A stretch of DNA of 64,000 nt from Desulfocucumis sp964643075 (GCA_964643075.1 CAZXQO010000012.1:29567-93566), one strand, 5' to 3'. Positions 1 through 8,720 are shown, counted from the stretch's first letter. A program made the numbers and translations. Notes: a model not told the origin generated them from the sequence alone.

Positions 1-743
1 CTCAGCACGTAGTTAATAAATCCCATGGTGGTACTGTCAGCGCCTTTTTTTGTAATATATATCAGGGGCCGGCTGAGTAGCATTGTTCTGCTCTTGCCAT
101 CGTCAACCGGTATAGGTCTTACTTCGTCGCTGAGGAACCTTGAAGAAATATAACCAATAGCGTATTTGTCCCCGGCCACGGCAGTTTTAACCGCCCCCGT
201 GGAATTCATGACCAGAGCGCTGTCGGCTATTTTAGATTTGCGACCGGTTACCGTATCCCTGAATACATTATATGTTCCCGAGCCCTGCTCCCGGGTAATG
301 ACGGTCATGGGAGCGTCAGGTCCGCCAACATCCTTCCAGTTATTAATTTTGCCGATAAATATGTCTATTAAGTCAGGTAATTTAATGTGACTGATGTTAA
401 GACTGGGATTTACTATAATCATGATGTTGTCGGTGGCAATCTGGTAATAATCCAGACCGGCCTTTTCGGCAGTTGTCAGTGGCCTGGAGAGAGAACCAAT
501 CTCAGCAATGCCTCCGGACACGCAATTCAGTCCCAGGGAGGAATCCCCTCCCTGCACGTAAATCCTTACGCCAGGATGTGTTTTTTCATACTCCCCGGCC
601 AATTTTTCCGTAAGGGGAAACATGGAGGTAGAACCTATTATCCTCATGGTGGCCGTGTCTTTATTGTTTAAATTGAGTCCTGCACATCCGCAAAGCGGAA
701 GGGCAAAAAACAATGTCATAATGATAGTAAACAATTTTCCCAA
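1..743 (-). CDS. pstS: Phosphate ABC transporter substrate-binding lipoprotein PstS (3' end outside window)
   Basis: Periplasmic-type phosphate-binding protein, anchored to the outer face of the membrane, that feeds the PstCAB importer. My own translation of the minus strand gives an uninterrupted frame running off the left edge, about 247 codons. It starts at a TTG behind a GGGGG ribosome site. The N-terminus is a hydrophobic signal ending in the lipobox LCGC. It is followed by family-typical segments: IIGSTSMFPLTEKLA (phosphate loop), VQGGDSSLG, and TREQGSGTYNVFRD (second phosphate loop). Other pst genes probably lie further left. It is read away from ileS and is preceded by a Pho box, so induction by phosphate starvation is likely. 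The truncation is only the window edge. Confidence 0.9.
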   Translation of the reverse strand, partial: MGKLFTIIMTLFFALPLCGCAGLNLNNKDTATMRIIGSTSMFPLTEKLAGEYEKTHPGVRIYVQGGDSSLGLNCVSGGIAEIGSLSRPLTTAEKAGLDYYQIATDNIMIIVNPSLNISHIKLPDLIDIFIGKINNWKDVGGPDAPMTVITREQGSGTYNVFRDTVTGRKSKIADSALVMNSTGAVKTAVAGDKYAIGYISSRFLSDEVRPIPVDDGKSRTMLLSRPLIYITKKGADSTTMGFINYVL

Positions 744-794
744 AACATTATCCCCCGCCTAATTTGTCAAAACGTTTAAAGATTCTTTAGAGCA

Positions 795-844
795 TGTAAA
801 ACTCCTGTTAAAGGTATGTTCATTTATTGTTAAGTAAATGTAAA
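795..844 (-). promoter_or_regulatory. Pho box: five 11-bp-spaced repeats upstream of pstS
   Basis: Reading the minus strand there are five hexamers, TTTACA, TTAACA, TGAACA, TTAACA and TTTACA, each separated by exactly 5 bp (plus-strand starts 839, 828, 817, 806, 795). This matches the Bacillus PhoP box (TT(A/C/T)A(C/T)A repeats with about 5 bp spacers). A weak -10 (TAAAGA, 789-784) follows 5 bp after the last repeat. The regulator is inferred; the PhoP-type regulator at 17862-18572 is a candidate. Confidence 0.85.
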
Positions 845-869
845 CACCAATTTTACAAAATCGACCATT

Positions 870-901
870 AAAAAACCCACTGCAAAATAAGTGGGTTTTT
901 T
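870..901 (-). terminator. Rho-independent terminator after ileS
   Basis: Inverted repeat AAAAAACCCAC / GTGGGTTTTTT with a 10-nt loop, ending in a T run on the minus strand 25 bp past the ileS stop. The symmetry means it could also work in the other direction. Confidence 0.85.
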
Positions 902-926
902 AACACTATCTAAAGGCTGATTAAAT

Positions 927-3716
927 TTACTGCTCTGTTACTTGTATCACACCTGCACAGCGCGGGCATAACGTTGGGTGTCCGGTATCCGTGCCCACGC
1001 CCTGGTGGTACATCCAGCATCGCTCGCATTTCTCCCCGGCAGCCCTGCTTATCACCACACCAAAATCCTTAATGTCCTCAGAAGCCAGGGCGCCGGGAGG
1101 ACAATCGGCCTGGTGCAGCTTTAGCCCGGAAACTATAAAGACAGTGGGTAAATCATCCTGCGCGGAGGACAGGAAGTTATAAATGTCGCCCCGGGCGTAA
1201 AGTTCCACCATAGCCTCCAGGGAATTCCCTATTTTCTTTTCCTGCCTGGCCGTTTCCAGGGCACGGGTTACCACAGCCCTCAGGTCCAGCAGGCGATCCC
1301 ATTTCTGCTCCAAATCCGTATCCAGATATTCATCGTTAACCGCCGGCATATCAAGCAGTTGCACACTTTCGGGGGCACCCGGAGCCTTGGGAATATAACG
1401 CCAGATTTCTTCCGAAGTAAAGGCCAGCACCGGGGTTAGCAGCCGCACCAGGGTCTGCAAAACATCGTAAAGTACGGTCTGGGCCGAACGGCGGGCCGGC
1501 GCATCCGAGGCAAATGTATAGAGGCGGTCTTTAATCATATCCAGATACAGGGCGCTCATATCCACAGTGCAAAAATTATGGACGGCATGGTAAACTGTAT
1601 GATACTCATAATCCCTGTAAGCCGCCAGCACTTTTTCCACCATTCTGTTTAGCCTGAGCATGGCAAAACGGTCGATTTCCGTCATATCCCCGTAGGCTAC
1701 CCTGTCCCGGGACGGCTCAAAGTCAAATATGTTGCCCAGCAGGAAGCGACAGGTGTTCCTAATTTTCCGGTATGACTCGGTCATCTGCTTTAGAATACCG
1801 GGGGAAAGCGCCAAATCGGCCCGGTAGTCCGAAGAACTAACCCACAGCCGCAGTATATCTGCACCCATCTGTTTAATTACTTTAAGAGGGTCAACCACGT
1901 TCCCCAGTGATTTACTCATTTTACGTCCCTGTTCATCCACCACAAAACCGTGGGTCAGCACTGCCCGGTAGGGGGCCTGACCGGTAACCGCCACGGAGGT
2001 GGAAAGTGAACTGTTAAACCAGCCCCGGTGCTGGTCACTGCCCTCCAGGTATAAGTCCGCGGGCCAGGCCAGATCGGGCCAGACCTCCGTTGCCCGCAAA
2101 ACCCCCATGTGACTGGAGCCACTGTCGAACCACACATCCATGATATCCATTTCTTTGGTGAAACCGCCGGAGCCACACTCCGGACATTTTAGACCGGGAG
2201 GAGTCAATTCAGCGGCATCCCGGGCGAACCACACATCGGAGCCGTGCTCCCGGAAAAGACCCTGCAGATGGGTAATAGTTTCTTCATTGATTACCGGCTT
2301 GCCGCAATCTCCGCAATAAAAAATAGGGATGGGCACACCCCAGGTGCGCTGGCGGGAAATGCACCAGTCTCCCCGGTTTGCCACCATATTGTGGATGCGC
2401 TCCTGGCCCCAGGCCGGTATCCAGCGCACCTCTTTGATGGCATCCAGGGCTGCCTGGCGGAAACCCTCCACCGAGGCAAACCATTGCTCGGTGGCCCGGA
2501 AAAACACCGGCTTCTTACATCGCCAGCAGTGGGGATACTGGTGGCTGATGGTTCCTTCCTTCAACAGGGCACCATCCTCCTGCAGCGTTGCAATAACGCC
2601 CTTATTGGCCTCGTTATAATGTTGGCCGGCAAAATCCCCGGCCTCTCCGGTGAAAACACCCCTGGCATCCACCGGGGACAGAATCGGCAAATCATAATTC
2701 TTACTTACCAAAAAGTCTTCATGGCCGTGACCCGGTGCGGTGTGCACACAGCCCGTGCCGGCGTCCAGAGTCACATGATCTCCCAGAATAACCAGTGAGT
2801 CCCGCTCCACAAAGGGATGCCGGCAAACCACCCGCTCCAGGTCCCTGCCCTTGAACTCCCCGACAACCCTGGCCTCGTCCAGGCCTGCCACTTCGATAAA
2901 GGAAGAGGAAAGTTCCCTGGCCACCAGATATTTGTTGCCGCCAGCCTGGAGCAGTACGTAATCGTAATCCGGGTGCAGACAGATAGCCAGGTTGGCTATT
3001 AATGTCCAGGGGGTAGTGGTCCAGATTACCAGGTAGGTATTATCCTCAGACAATACACCCCTGCCGTCTTTTACCGGAAAACGCACATAAATTGAAGGGG
3101 ACTGTTTATCCTGGTATTCTACTTCTGCCTCGGCCAGGGCAGTCTCACAGGAGGAGCACCAGTAAACAGGCTTTAGTCCTTTATAGATATAACCCCGCCT
3201 GGCCATTTCCCCGAAAACCCCGATCTGGGCGGCCTCGAAATGGGGCATCAGGGTGAGATAGGGCTTATTCCACTGACCCCTGACCCCCAACCTCTTAAAT
3301 TCTTCCCTCTGGATATCCACGAATCCCAGGGCATATTCCTTGCACTTATTGCGAAATTCCACCGCACTAATACCATGCCTGTTAATTCCCAGAGCCTTGA
3401 TGGCCTGCTGCTCAATGGGCAGGCCGTGGGTATCCCAGCCCGGCACATAGGGCGCATCGTAGCCTGCCATGGACTGGTATTTTACCACCATGTCTTTTAA
3501 AACCTTGTTCAATACATGTCCCAGGTGGATGTGCCCGTTGGCGTAGGGCGGTCCGTCATGCAGTATAAATTTCGGCCGCCCCGCATTTTTTTGCTGTACC
3601 TTGCCGTAGACATCAATTTCATCCCAGAACTTTAAAAATTCCGGTTCCCGCTCCGGTAAATTTCCCCGCATGGGAAAATCAGTTTTGGGCAGGTTTAGGG
3701 TCTTTCCGTAATCCAT
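927..3716 (-). CDS. ileS: Isoleucyl-tRNA synthetase
   Basis: Charges tRNA-Ile; class I aminoacyl-tRNA synthetase of 929 residues, usual family length. The HIGH motif is HIHLGH at about residues 62-67. The KMSKS signature is exact and followed by LGN. A C-terminal zinc-ribbon (CERCW ... CPRC) matches bacterial IleS. The start is the ATG at 3716, 6 nt after an AGGAGG site. The frame stays open for 45 more codons upstream, but these lie inside the T-box leader and are not credible protein. It is the last gene of the ylm-type cluster, as in Bacillus (ylmH-divIVA-ileS), here without divIVA. Expression is controlled by the T-box and its own promoter. Confidence 0.98.
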   Translation of the reverse strand: MDYGKTLNLPKTDFPMRGNLPEREPEFLKFWDEIDVYGKVQQKNAGRPKFILHDGPPYANGHIHLGHVLNKVLKDMVVKYQSMAGYDAPYVPGWDTHGLPIEQQAIKALGINRHGISAVEFRNKCKEYALGFVDIQREEFKRLGVRGQWNKPYLTLMPHFEAAQIGVFGEMARRGYIYKGLKPVYWCSSCETALAEAEVEYQDKQSPSIYVRFPVKDGRGVLSEDNTYLVIWTTTPWTLIANLAICLHPDYDYVLLQAGGNKYLVARELSSSFIEVAGLDEARVVGEFKGRDLERVVCRHPFVERDSLVILGDHVTLDAGTGCVHTAPGHGHEDFLVSKNYDLPILSPVDARGVFTGEAGDFAGQHYNEANKGVIATLQEDGALLKEGTISHQYPHCWRCKKPVFFRATEQWFASVEGFRQAALDAIKEVRWIPAWGQERIHNMVANRGDWCISRQRTWGVPIPIFYCGDCGKPVINEETITHLQGLFREHGSDVWFARDAAELTPPGLKCPECGSGGFTKEMDIMDVWFDSGSSHMGVLRATEVWPDLAWPADLYLEGSDQHRGWFNSSLSTSVAVTGQAPYRAVLTHGFVVDEQGRKMSKSLGNVVDPLKVIKQMGADILRLWVSSSDYRADLALSPGILKQMTESYRKIRNTCRFLLGNIFDFEPSRDRVAYGDMTEIDRFAMLRLNRMVEKVLAAYRDYEYHTVYHAVHNFCTVDMSALYLDMIKDRLYTFASDAPARRSAQTVLYDVLQTLVRLLTPVLAFTSEEIWRYIPKAPGAPESVQLLDMPAVNDEYLDTDLEQKWDRLLDLRAVVTRALETARQEKKIGNSLEAMVELYARGDIYNFLSSAQDDLPTVFIVSGLKLHQADCPPGALASEDIKDFGVVISRAAGEKCERCWMYHQGVGTDTGHPTLCPRCAGVIQVTEQ

Positions 3717-3746
3717 TACACTGACCTCCTGAATTATGATCAAAAA

Positions 3747-4025
3747 AATATAAAAACCCCGCCCCCAAAGGGACGGAGTTAAACCCGCGGTACCACCCTC
3801 ATAAACGGAACATATAAGCACCACCACAATAGCGCGTCTTTTCCCGTTCACTCGTTATGCCTTTAACGACGGCACCGTCCCGGCCTACAGGTGCAAAAGC
3901 ACTTTCAGCGGGCGCCTCCCGGGTGATTTTCAGCAAACCAGCCTGCCCGGCTTTCAGCAGCCCCGGGCTCTCTGCTAAGGCGGCAATTGCTTACTCCTCC
4001 CGCTCAACGGCTTTGACGTATAACA
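3747..4025 (-). promoter_or_regulatory. T-box riboswitch leader of ileS
   Basis: The minus strand carries the T-box AGGGTGGTACCGCGGG at 3799-3784. It is followed by a terminator helix formed by AACTCCGTCCC and GGGGGCGGGGTT and a T run (about 3780-3747). Upstream, 3800-4020 is a G+C-rich, highly structured leader fitting stem I to III. An ATC triplet at 3927-3925 in the sequence GAAAATCACC is a plausible isoleucine specifier; I infer this from context and have not folded the RNA. Uncharged tRNA-Ile should favour the antiterminator. Confidence 0.9.
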
Positions 4026-4030
4026 CAATA

Positions 4031-4059
4031 ATTATATAAAAAACGCCATACGGCGTCAA
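4031..4059 (-). promoter_or_regulatory. Sigma-A promoter of ileS overlapping the yggU stop codon and terminator
   Basis: TTGACG (4059-4054), 17 bp, TATAAT (4036-4031) on the minus strand. The TGA stop of yggU (4058-4056) lies within the -35. The spacer contains the hairpin ACGCC-GTAT-GGCGT plus six T, which looks like the terminator of the yggU transcript. Confidence 0.85.
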
Positions 4060-4340
4060 CTTAACAGTTTTAATACTTCTTCTCCGGTTAGCCCCACTAT
4101 GCGCACCATCTTATTGCGCCCTGTATGGCCGGCCACCAGTTCCATCCGCTGCCTGGTCACTTTAAATACTCCAGCCAGGAATTTTAGGCAGGCCTCATTT
4201 GCCTCGCCGTCCACCGGCGGGGCGGTAAGCCTCACCTTCAGGGCGTCGTCCATGATCCCTGCCAACTGGTTTTTTGAGGCCCTGGGCTGGACTTTTATCT
4301 TTATAATCACGCCCACTCCGTCTTCCTTAATAAAAAGCAT
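4056..4340 (-). CDS. yggU: DUF167 family protein YggU
   Basis: Small conserved protein of unknown biochemical function (DUF167/YggU), 94 residues, the usual size. Family features visible are IKVQPRASKN near the N-terminus, VRLTAPPVDGEANEACLKFLA in the middle (a conserved basic/acidic patch) and a C-terminal GLTGEEV stretch. It sits between ylmH and ileS, where DUF167 genes are common in Firmicutes and Proteobacteria next to yggT/ylmG. Its stop codon is shared with the -35 of the ileS promoter, so transcription of this operon probably ends here. No catalytic residues are known. Confidence 0.88.
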   Translation of the reverse strand: MLFIKEDGVGVIIKIKVQPRASKNQLAGIMDDALKVRLTAPPVDGEANEACLKFLAGVFKVTRQRMELVAGHTGRNKMVRIVGLTGEEVLKLLS

Positions 4341-4404
4341 GCCATCATCTCCCCGCCCAGTCTAACGTCGGGGAAGCAAGGGGACGGTTCTCCTGCTTCC
4401 CACC

Positions 4405-5190
4405 TTAGATCAGTCGCCGCAGCGATACAAAAATCCTGCCGCCCCGGGAAACTCCCTTGACTTCAGACACTTCCAGCCTGCCCCGCCCCCTTAGGGATAT
4501 AACGTCCCCCTCCTTGACCGCCTTGGAGGAATCCCGGCAGGACCGCCAGTTAAGCTGCACTTTATCGGCAACAATTTCCGCAGCCATTTTGGAGCGTGAG
4601 ACCCCGTAACCTGCCGCCGCCACCGCGTCCAGCCGCAGCGACGCCACGGTGGTATTAACCTCTTTGGCTTTCCTCTCCGGTGGAGTCAGTTCATATCTGC
4701 CGATTTCCTTTACATCAACTTCCCAGCGTGACACCTTCAAAAGATTGCTTTTAACAAAATCAACAATCCCGGCTGACACCACCAGTTGGGCACCCTGGTC
4801 GTTAACCAGAATATCTCCCACTTTGCCGCGCTTTAAGCCCAGACCCAGCAGAGAACCCAGAAAATCTCTGTGCGAGGGACGGCTCTGGCGAAAGTTACCC
4901 TCCACCGACAAAAAACCGGCCCCGCCGTCTACTTCCGCCGGATCAATGTAGTCGGGACATATGATCACCAACTGCCGCTCTGCCTCCGGGTAGCCTCCCT
5001 CCCGTCCAGACACAAGACCGGGCAACCTGTCCAGGGCAGAAATAATCAGACCCGTATGATACGGGTCGTAAAAATCGGTAAATTGAGGTTGATGTTTACG
5101 CTTGACCAAATCGGCCAAATCCATGACCCTGGCCAGCAATTCCCTTGTTTCTCCATCGATGCCGCCAAGAAAACGTTCACGGTCAAACAA
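4405..5190 (-). CDS. ylmH: YlmH family RNA-binding S4-domain protein
   Basis: 261 residues. The N-terminal two thirds match the YlmH/photosystem-II-S4 type domain, including the YDPYHTGLIISALDRL region. The C-terminal part (about residues 180-250) is an S4 RNA-binding domain: SLRLDAVAAAGYGVSRSKMA ... GDVISLRGRGRLEV. In Bacillus YlmH has been linked to ribosome-associated rescue of stalled peptidyl-tRNA; the assignment here is by homology only. It lies between yggT and yggU in the ylm cluster. Length and start are normal for the family. Confidence 0.9.
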   Translation of the reverse strand: MFDRERFLGGIDGETRELLARVMDLADLVKRKHQPQFTDFYDPYHTGLIISALDRLPGLVSGREGGYPEAERQLVIICPDYIDPAEVDGGAGFLSVEGNFRQSRPSHRDFLGSLLGLGLKRGKVGDILVNDQGAQLVVSAGIVDFVKSNLLKVSRWEVDVKEIGRYELTPPERKAKEVNTTVASLRLDAVAAAGYGVSRSKMAAEIVADKVQLNWRSCRDSSKAVKEGDVISLRGRGRLEVSEVKGVSRGGRIFVSLRRLI

Positions 5191-5205
5191 TCTATCACAA
5201 CCCGG

Positions 5206-5469
5206 CTAGAGCCCTAAGAGCCACAGAATTTTAATGATTAGCATATTCAATAATTGCAAGGCAAAAAAAGCCGCAATGGGAGAGATATCAATAACGCCAA
5301 TAGGTGGAATAATTTTCCTGAAAAAGCCCAGAAACGGTTCGGTAACATCGTATATAAAACGGATTAAGGGGTTATAGGGGTTATGTTTTACCCAGGACAT
5401 AACTATCCTGGCAAAAATCAACCATATATACACCTGAAAAATTATATTGACAATATCTCTTAAACTCAT
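5206..5469 (-). CDS. ylmG: YggT family membrane protein (YlmG)
   Basis: An 87-residue integral membrane protein with two hydrophobic segments (about residues 6-26 and 60-83) around the conserved SWVKHNPYNPLIRFIYDVTEPFL loop, diagnostic of YggT/YlmG. I chose the ATG at 5469 because AGGAG stands 8 nt before it; an upstream ATG at 5520 has no such site and would add 17 non-conserved residues. YlmG neighbours sepF in Bacillus; here proC is inserted between them. The exact role is unknown, but a link to division or membrane organisation is inferred from the conserved neighbourhood. Confidence 0.9.
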   Translation of the reverse strand: MSLRDIVNIIFQVYIWLIFARIVMSWVKHNPYNPLIRFIYDVTEPFLGFFRKIIPPIGVIDISPIAAFFALQLLNMLIIKILWLLGL

Positions 5470-5535
5470 TTTACAACTCCTAACACCGTAGTCAGAGGCA
5501 AAATTTAGTCCTATAGTCAAATATTATTCAAAAAA

Positions 5536-6363
5536 TCAACTCTTTATACCTGAGGCCAGTTCCCGGGAACGCCGGGTGGCTGCTTCCACCGCCTTCATGA
5601 GAGTGCCCCTGAGACCCGCCTGTTCCAGGGCGTAAAGCCCTTCGATTGTTGTTCCACCCGGCGTTGTAACCATTTCCTTCATTTTGGCAGGGTGACCTTC
5701 TGCTTCTATCAGCATACGGGCTGACCCCAGCATAGTCTGGGCCGCCAATAGCAGGGCCGCATCCCTGGGCAACCCCACCTTTACACCAGCATCCGACAGG
5801 GCTTCCAGGACCACAAACATATAGGCCGGGCCACTTCCGCTCAGTCCGGTTACCGCATCCATCATGTGTTCCGGCAGTTCCACCGCCCTGCCCACAGCGT
5901 TAAATATGGCCATGGCTCTGTCCATATCCCCACGGCCGGCCTGACTCCCCGGGCACAGGGCACTTACACCCTCACCTACAAGTGCGGGGGCATTAGGCAT
6001 AACCCTTACCACGGCCAACGGGGTATTCAGGTAGCTTTCCAGCATGGCCGTGGAAATGCCGGCGGCAATGGAAACCAGGGTATGGCCTGGTTTTACCACA
6101 CCGGCAATTTCTTTTAGAACGGCGCCAGTGATCTGGGGCTTAACCGCCAGAACCATAATATCGACTTCCGGTACCACGGCAGTGTTGTCCTGAGACGTAT
6201 TAACACCGTAACTGTCCCGTAAATACTTGAGCCTTTCGGTACTAATATCGGTGACATAAATATTTTCCGGCAGGAAAATACCTTTCTTCAACAGGCCGGC
6301 TAAAATTGCCCCGGCCATGGCACCTCCGCCCAAAAAGCCAATTTTTAACCCGGATAAGGGCAT
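5536..6363 (-). CDS. proC: Pyrroline-5-carboxylate reductase
   Basis: Last step of proline synthesis: NAD(P)H-dependent reduction of pyrroline-5-carboxylate. The 275-residue protein has the N-terminal dinucleotide fold IGFLGGGAMAGAIL and the C-terminal family signature GLSGSGPAYMF ... DAGVKVGLPR. The ATG at 6363 was chosen because GGAGGGGG precedes it by 6 nt and it begins just before the Rossmann strand; a frame open to 6399 has no ribosome site. It lies between sepF and ylmG, an order found in several clostridial genomes. Confidence 0.96.
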   Translation of the reverse strand: MPLSGLKIGFLGGGAMAGAILAGLLKKGIFLPENIYVTDISTERLKYLRDSYGVNTSQDNTAVVPEVDIMVLAVKPQITGAVLKEIAGVVKPGHTLVSIAAGISTAMLESYLNTPLAVVRVMPNAPALVGEGVSALCPGSQAGRGDMDRAMAIFNAVGRAVELPEHMMDAVTGLSGSGPAYMFVVLEALSDAGVKVGLPRDAALLLAAQTMLGSARMLIEAEGHPAKMKEMVTTPGGTTIEGLYALEQAGLRGTLMKAVEAATRRSRELASGIKS

Positions 6364-6385
6364 TAATCCCCCTCCAATCAATAAG

Positions 6386-6448
6386 ATAAGGGGACACAAT
6401 TATCTGAATCCCCTTTTAATTTACATCTTTCACGAAGGAATGTCCCTA
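6386..6448. repeat. Divergent copy of the GGGGACA...TGTCCC palindromic repeat
   Basis: Between sepF and proC. The left end GGGGACACA and right end GGAATGTCCC resemble the better copies at 9.8, 21.5 and 41.8 kb, but the interior differs. Probably an old relic of the same family. Confidence 0.45.
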
Positions 6449-6451
6449 ATG

Positions 6452-6895
6452 CTAACGTATCCAGGACAGTATCCCTTGCTCCTTAATCTGATCCTTCAAT
6501 TCGCAGGCTATATCCATATTGCTGGGAACGGAAAGAAAAATACCGTTACCCACCTTTTGTAAAGTACCATTCAGAGCATAGGTGCAGCCGCTGATAAAAT
6601 CAACAACCCGCTTGGCCAGTTCCGCGTCGGCCTTTTCCAGATTAATGATAACCGGCCGGCGGCTTTTTAAATTGTCGGCTATGCCCTGCACCTCATCAAA
6701 GGAGTGGGGCTCCACTACTACCACTTTGAGCTGGCGTTGGGCATGTAAATTGACCACCTGCCCCCTACGCTTGGCTGGAGTTGTTTCCTCCTCCTCATGG
6801 TAACGGTCATCACGAAACTTTTCGTCTTCCTCCAGTTGCTCCTCTTCAAAACCCATAAACCCGAGCATTTTGTCCATAAGCTTTTTAGCCGCCAT
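6452..6895 (-). CDS. sepF: Cell division protein SepF
   Basis: FtsZ-binding division protein that bundles protofilaments and tethers the Z-ring. 147 residues: an N-terminal amphipathic helix (MAAKKLMDKMLGFMGF) for membrane binding, an acidic linker of about 35 residues, and the SepF core from about residue 58 (KVVVVEPHSFDEVQGIADNL, VIINLEKADAELAKRVVDF, GTLQKVGNGIFLSVP). The start has AGGAGG 8 nt upstream. It follows yggS (ylmE) directly, as in Bacillus. Confidence 0.96.
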   Translation of the reverse strand: MAAKKLMDKMLGFMGFEEEQLEEDEKFRDDRYHEEEETTPAKRRGQVVNLHAQRQLKVVVVEPHSFDEVQGIADNLKSRRPVIINLEKADAELAKRVVDFISGCTYALNGTLQKVGNGIFLSVPSNMDIACELKDQIKEQGILSWIR

Positions 6896-6910
6896 GACAA
6901 ATACCTCCTT

Positions 6911-7603
6911 TTAATAACTCCGGGCACCAAAGATGGCTGTGCCCACCCTGATAATGTTGGCCCCCTCTTCCACCGCCACAGTATAATCGTTGCTCATACC
7001 CATAGACAGGTAGTCCATTTGTGCTGTGGGGATTTTTGCACTGATATTTTCTGCTAATAAGCGCAGTTCTTTAAACACCGGCCTTACAGCCTCGGAATTG
7101 TCCGCATAGGGAGCCATGGTCATAAGTCCTTTTATCTGCAACCCCGGCAAACTAGCGGCGTCACTTATAAAATCCACCAGCTCATCCGGGAATAAACCGG
7201 ATTTTGTTTCTTCTCCAGATATATTTACCTGTATCAGCACCCGGGATACCAGCCCCGTCTCGACCGAACGCCTGCTCAATTCTTTTGCCAGTCCCCAGCG
7301 GTCCAGAGAGTGAATCAAATGTACCCTGCCAAGTATGGATTTTATCTTATTTGTCTGTAAGGTACCTATCAGATGCCATTCTATACCCGGGGGCAAAAGC
7401 GGCTGTTTGGCCAGTATCTCCTGCACCCTGTTCTCTCCTAAGACATCCACACCAAAGTCCAGGGATTCCCTGATAACCTCTACCGGTACGGTTTTTGTAA
7501 CAGCCAGCAGTTTAACCCATTTCGGGTCCCGCCCGGCCCTGGCCGCTGCCCCGGCCACATTTGCCCTTACCCGGGACAGGTTTTCCATGATCCTGTTCTT
7601 CAT
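6911..7603 (-). CDS. ylmE: PLP-binding homeostasis protein YggS/YlmE
   Basis: Pyridoxal-phosphate carrier protein of the YggS/PROSC family, thought to buffer PLP and amino acid pools. The 230-residue single-domain TIM-barrel-like sequence has the PLP lysine in LLAVTKTVPVE, the family block FGVDVLGENRVQE, WHLIGTLQTNK, and the C-terminal LSMGMSNDYTVAVEEGANIIRVGTAIFG. The ATG at 7603 overlaps the upstream stop as TGATG, indicating translational coupling with the HlyD-like gene. A TTG at 7615 is an alternative start. Confidence 0.95.
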   Translation of the reverse strand: MKNRIMENLSRVRANVAGAAARAGRDPKWVKLLAVTKTVPVEVIRESLDFGVDVLGENRVQEILAKQPLLPPGIEWHLIGTLQTNKIKSILGRVHLIHSLDRWGLAKELSRRSVETGLVSRVLIQVNISGEETKSGLFPDELVDFISDAASLPGLQIKGLMTMAPYADNSEAVRPVFKELRLLAENISAKIPTAQMDYLSMGMSNDYTVAVEEGANIIRVGTAIFGARSY

Positions 7604-8568
7604 CACTCTACCCAATCACCTGCCTGGACCCACCGTGGATTCATGATGTAACGGGTTTCCGGCCCCAGTCCGTCTCCGGTTACCAGTGACTCACCATCCG
7701 TACTGCCCTGAACTACCACAGGATGCCATTCCACCCTCTGCCGCCTGGAAATATAAATCCCCCTGGCGCCGCCTTTCTCCACCAGAGCCGCGGTGGGAAC
7801 TTTAAATCCCGCCACCCGCTCCAGCAGCAACTCCATTTTTACATCTCTCAGATGCAATATTTCATCCGTATAATTGCTTATCACTGCAAATAGCTCCGTC
7901 CTGTTGGCGGAGGTTTTTATGGCTTCCACCCTTGCTGCCATTTCCCGGTCCTGCCACAGCAGAGTTATATTGGACCCCTGAGCAGTCTTTCCTGGAGGGA
8001 AATTTTCCGGAGGCTGCATATATACCAGCAAGGGGCTGAGGTTATCCACTATCTTCACCACCGGCCGGCCTTTTTCAACAGTATCACCCTGCTGGCCCTC
8101 ATCTGATATTTTTTGAAGCCGGGTCATTTCCAATGCATTAATATTACCTGGTTTCAAAATATTTTCCAACCCATCCACGTGGGTACATACCAGCCCGGGC
8201 TTTGGAGCCCGCAGCTCCACATAATTCCCGCCACCGGATGTGTCGGCACTGGTGGTGATTTTCCCTATTACCTGTCCTCCTCTAACCCGGCTGCCCTCAG
8301 CCACCGTCAGCCTGAATCTTCCACCGGCAGGGGCGATAACAGGTGTTTCGTCTTTTATGAGTATGCATTGAACCGGCTCCGCCCGCTTTAAAGTTGCCGG
8401 CACAAGAAATTCTATGCTAATCAGCCTTTGCAAAATTAACTGCCAGGCCTGACCTCCGATAATGTACAGTATAAAAATTCCGCAGGTAACCAGTAAGAAC
8501 GCAGCGGCTCTGTTCCTGCCGCGCGCCGTCTGCGTGCTTTGACGGGCAACCTCTTTTTCCACACACAC
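7603..8568 (-). CDS. HlyD-like membrane-anchored adaptor protein
   Basis: 321 residues. One N-terminal transmembrane helix (about residues 22-44, AAFLLVTCGIFILYIIGG) is followed by an extracellular domain with HlyD-like features. These are a biotinyl/lipoyl-like half (TPVIAPAGGRFRLTVAEGSRVRGGQVIGKI), a second half (GDTVEKGRPVVKIVDN) and C-terminal beta structure (VPTAALVEKGGARGIYI). Proteins of this kind sit next to sepF/ylmE in related genomes. No ABC or RND partner is adjacent, so a transport role is uncertain; the conserved location suggests the cell envelope or division. It heads the operon leading to ylmE and sepF. Confidence 0.75.
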   Translation of the reverse strand: MCVEKEVARQSTQTARGRNRAAAFLLVTCGIFILYIIGGQAWQLILQRLISIEFLVPATLKRAEPVQCILIKDETPVIAPAGGRFRLTVAEGSRVRGGQVIGKITTSADTSGGGNYVELRAPKPGLVCTHVDGLENILKPGNINALEMTRLQKISDEGQQGDTVEKGRPVVKIVDNLSPLLVYMQPPENFPPGKTAQGSNITLLWQDREMAARVEAIKTSANRTELFAVISNYTDEILHLRDVKMELLLERVAGFKVPTAALVEKGGARGIYISRRQRVEWHPVVVQGSTDGESLVTGDGLGPETRYIMNPRWVQAGDWVE

Positions 8569-8692
8569 ACCTTCCCGTTAAACCGGTCGCTACATGCAGC
8601 TAAAACCAGCACAACTAAACTGCTTAAAATCAATTGTTAAAATGGAATAATATATATTCGACAAACGCACTGGAAAATCCTGCGAGGATAAT

Positions 8693-8720
8693 AAAAACGC
8701 CCTAAAATAAAGGCGTTTTC
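8693..8720 (-). terminator. Rho-independent terminator after pstB
   Basis: Hairpin GAAAACGCC / GGGCGTTTTT on the minus strand with a 9-nt loop and trailing T and A residues, about 125 bp past the pstB stop. It separates pstB from the hlyD-ylmE-sepF operon. Confidence 0.8.

Noticed and set aside
757..763. TTGACA upstream of pstS as a -35 element
   Set aside because: A -10 at 17 bp would fall inside the ribosome site and coding start; the Pho box with -10 further upstream is a better fit.
2244..2798. A 184-codon plus-strand frame inside ileS, and similar frames opposite murD, mraY, murF, ftsA and nrdD
   Set aside because: They are antisense to clear genes, share their codon phase, lack ribosome sites and have no family resemblance.
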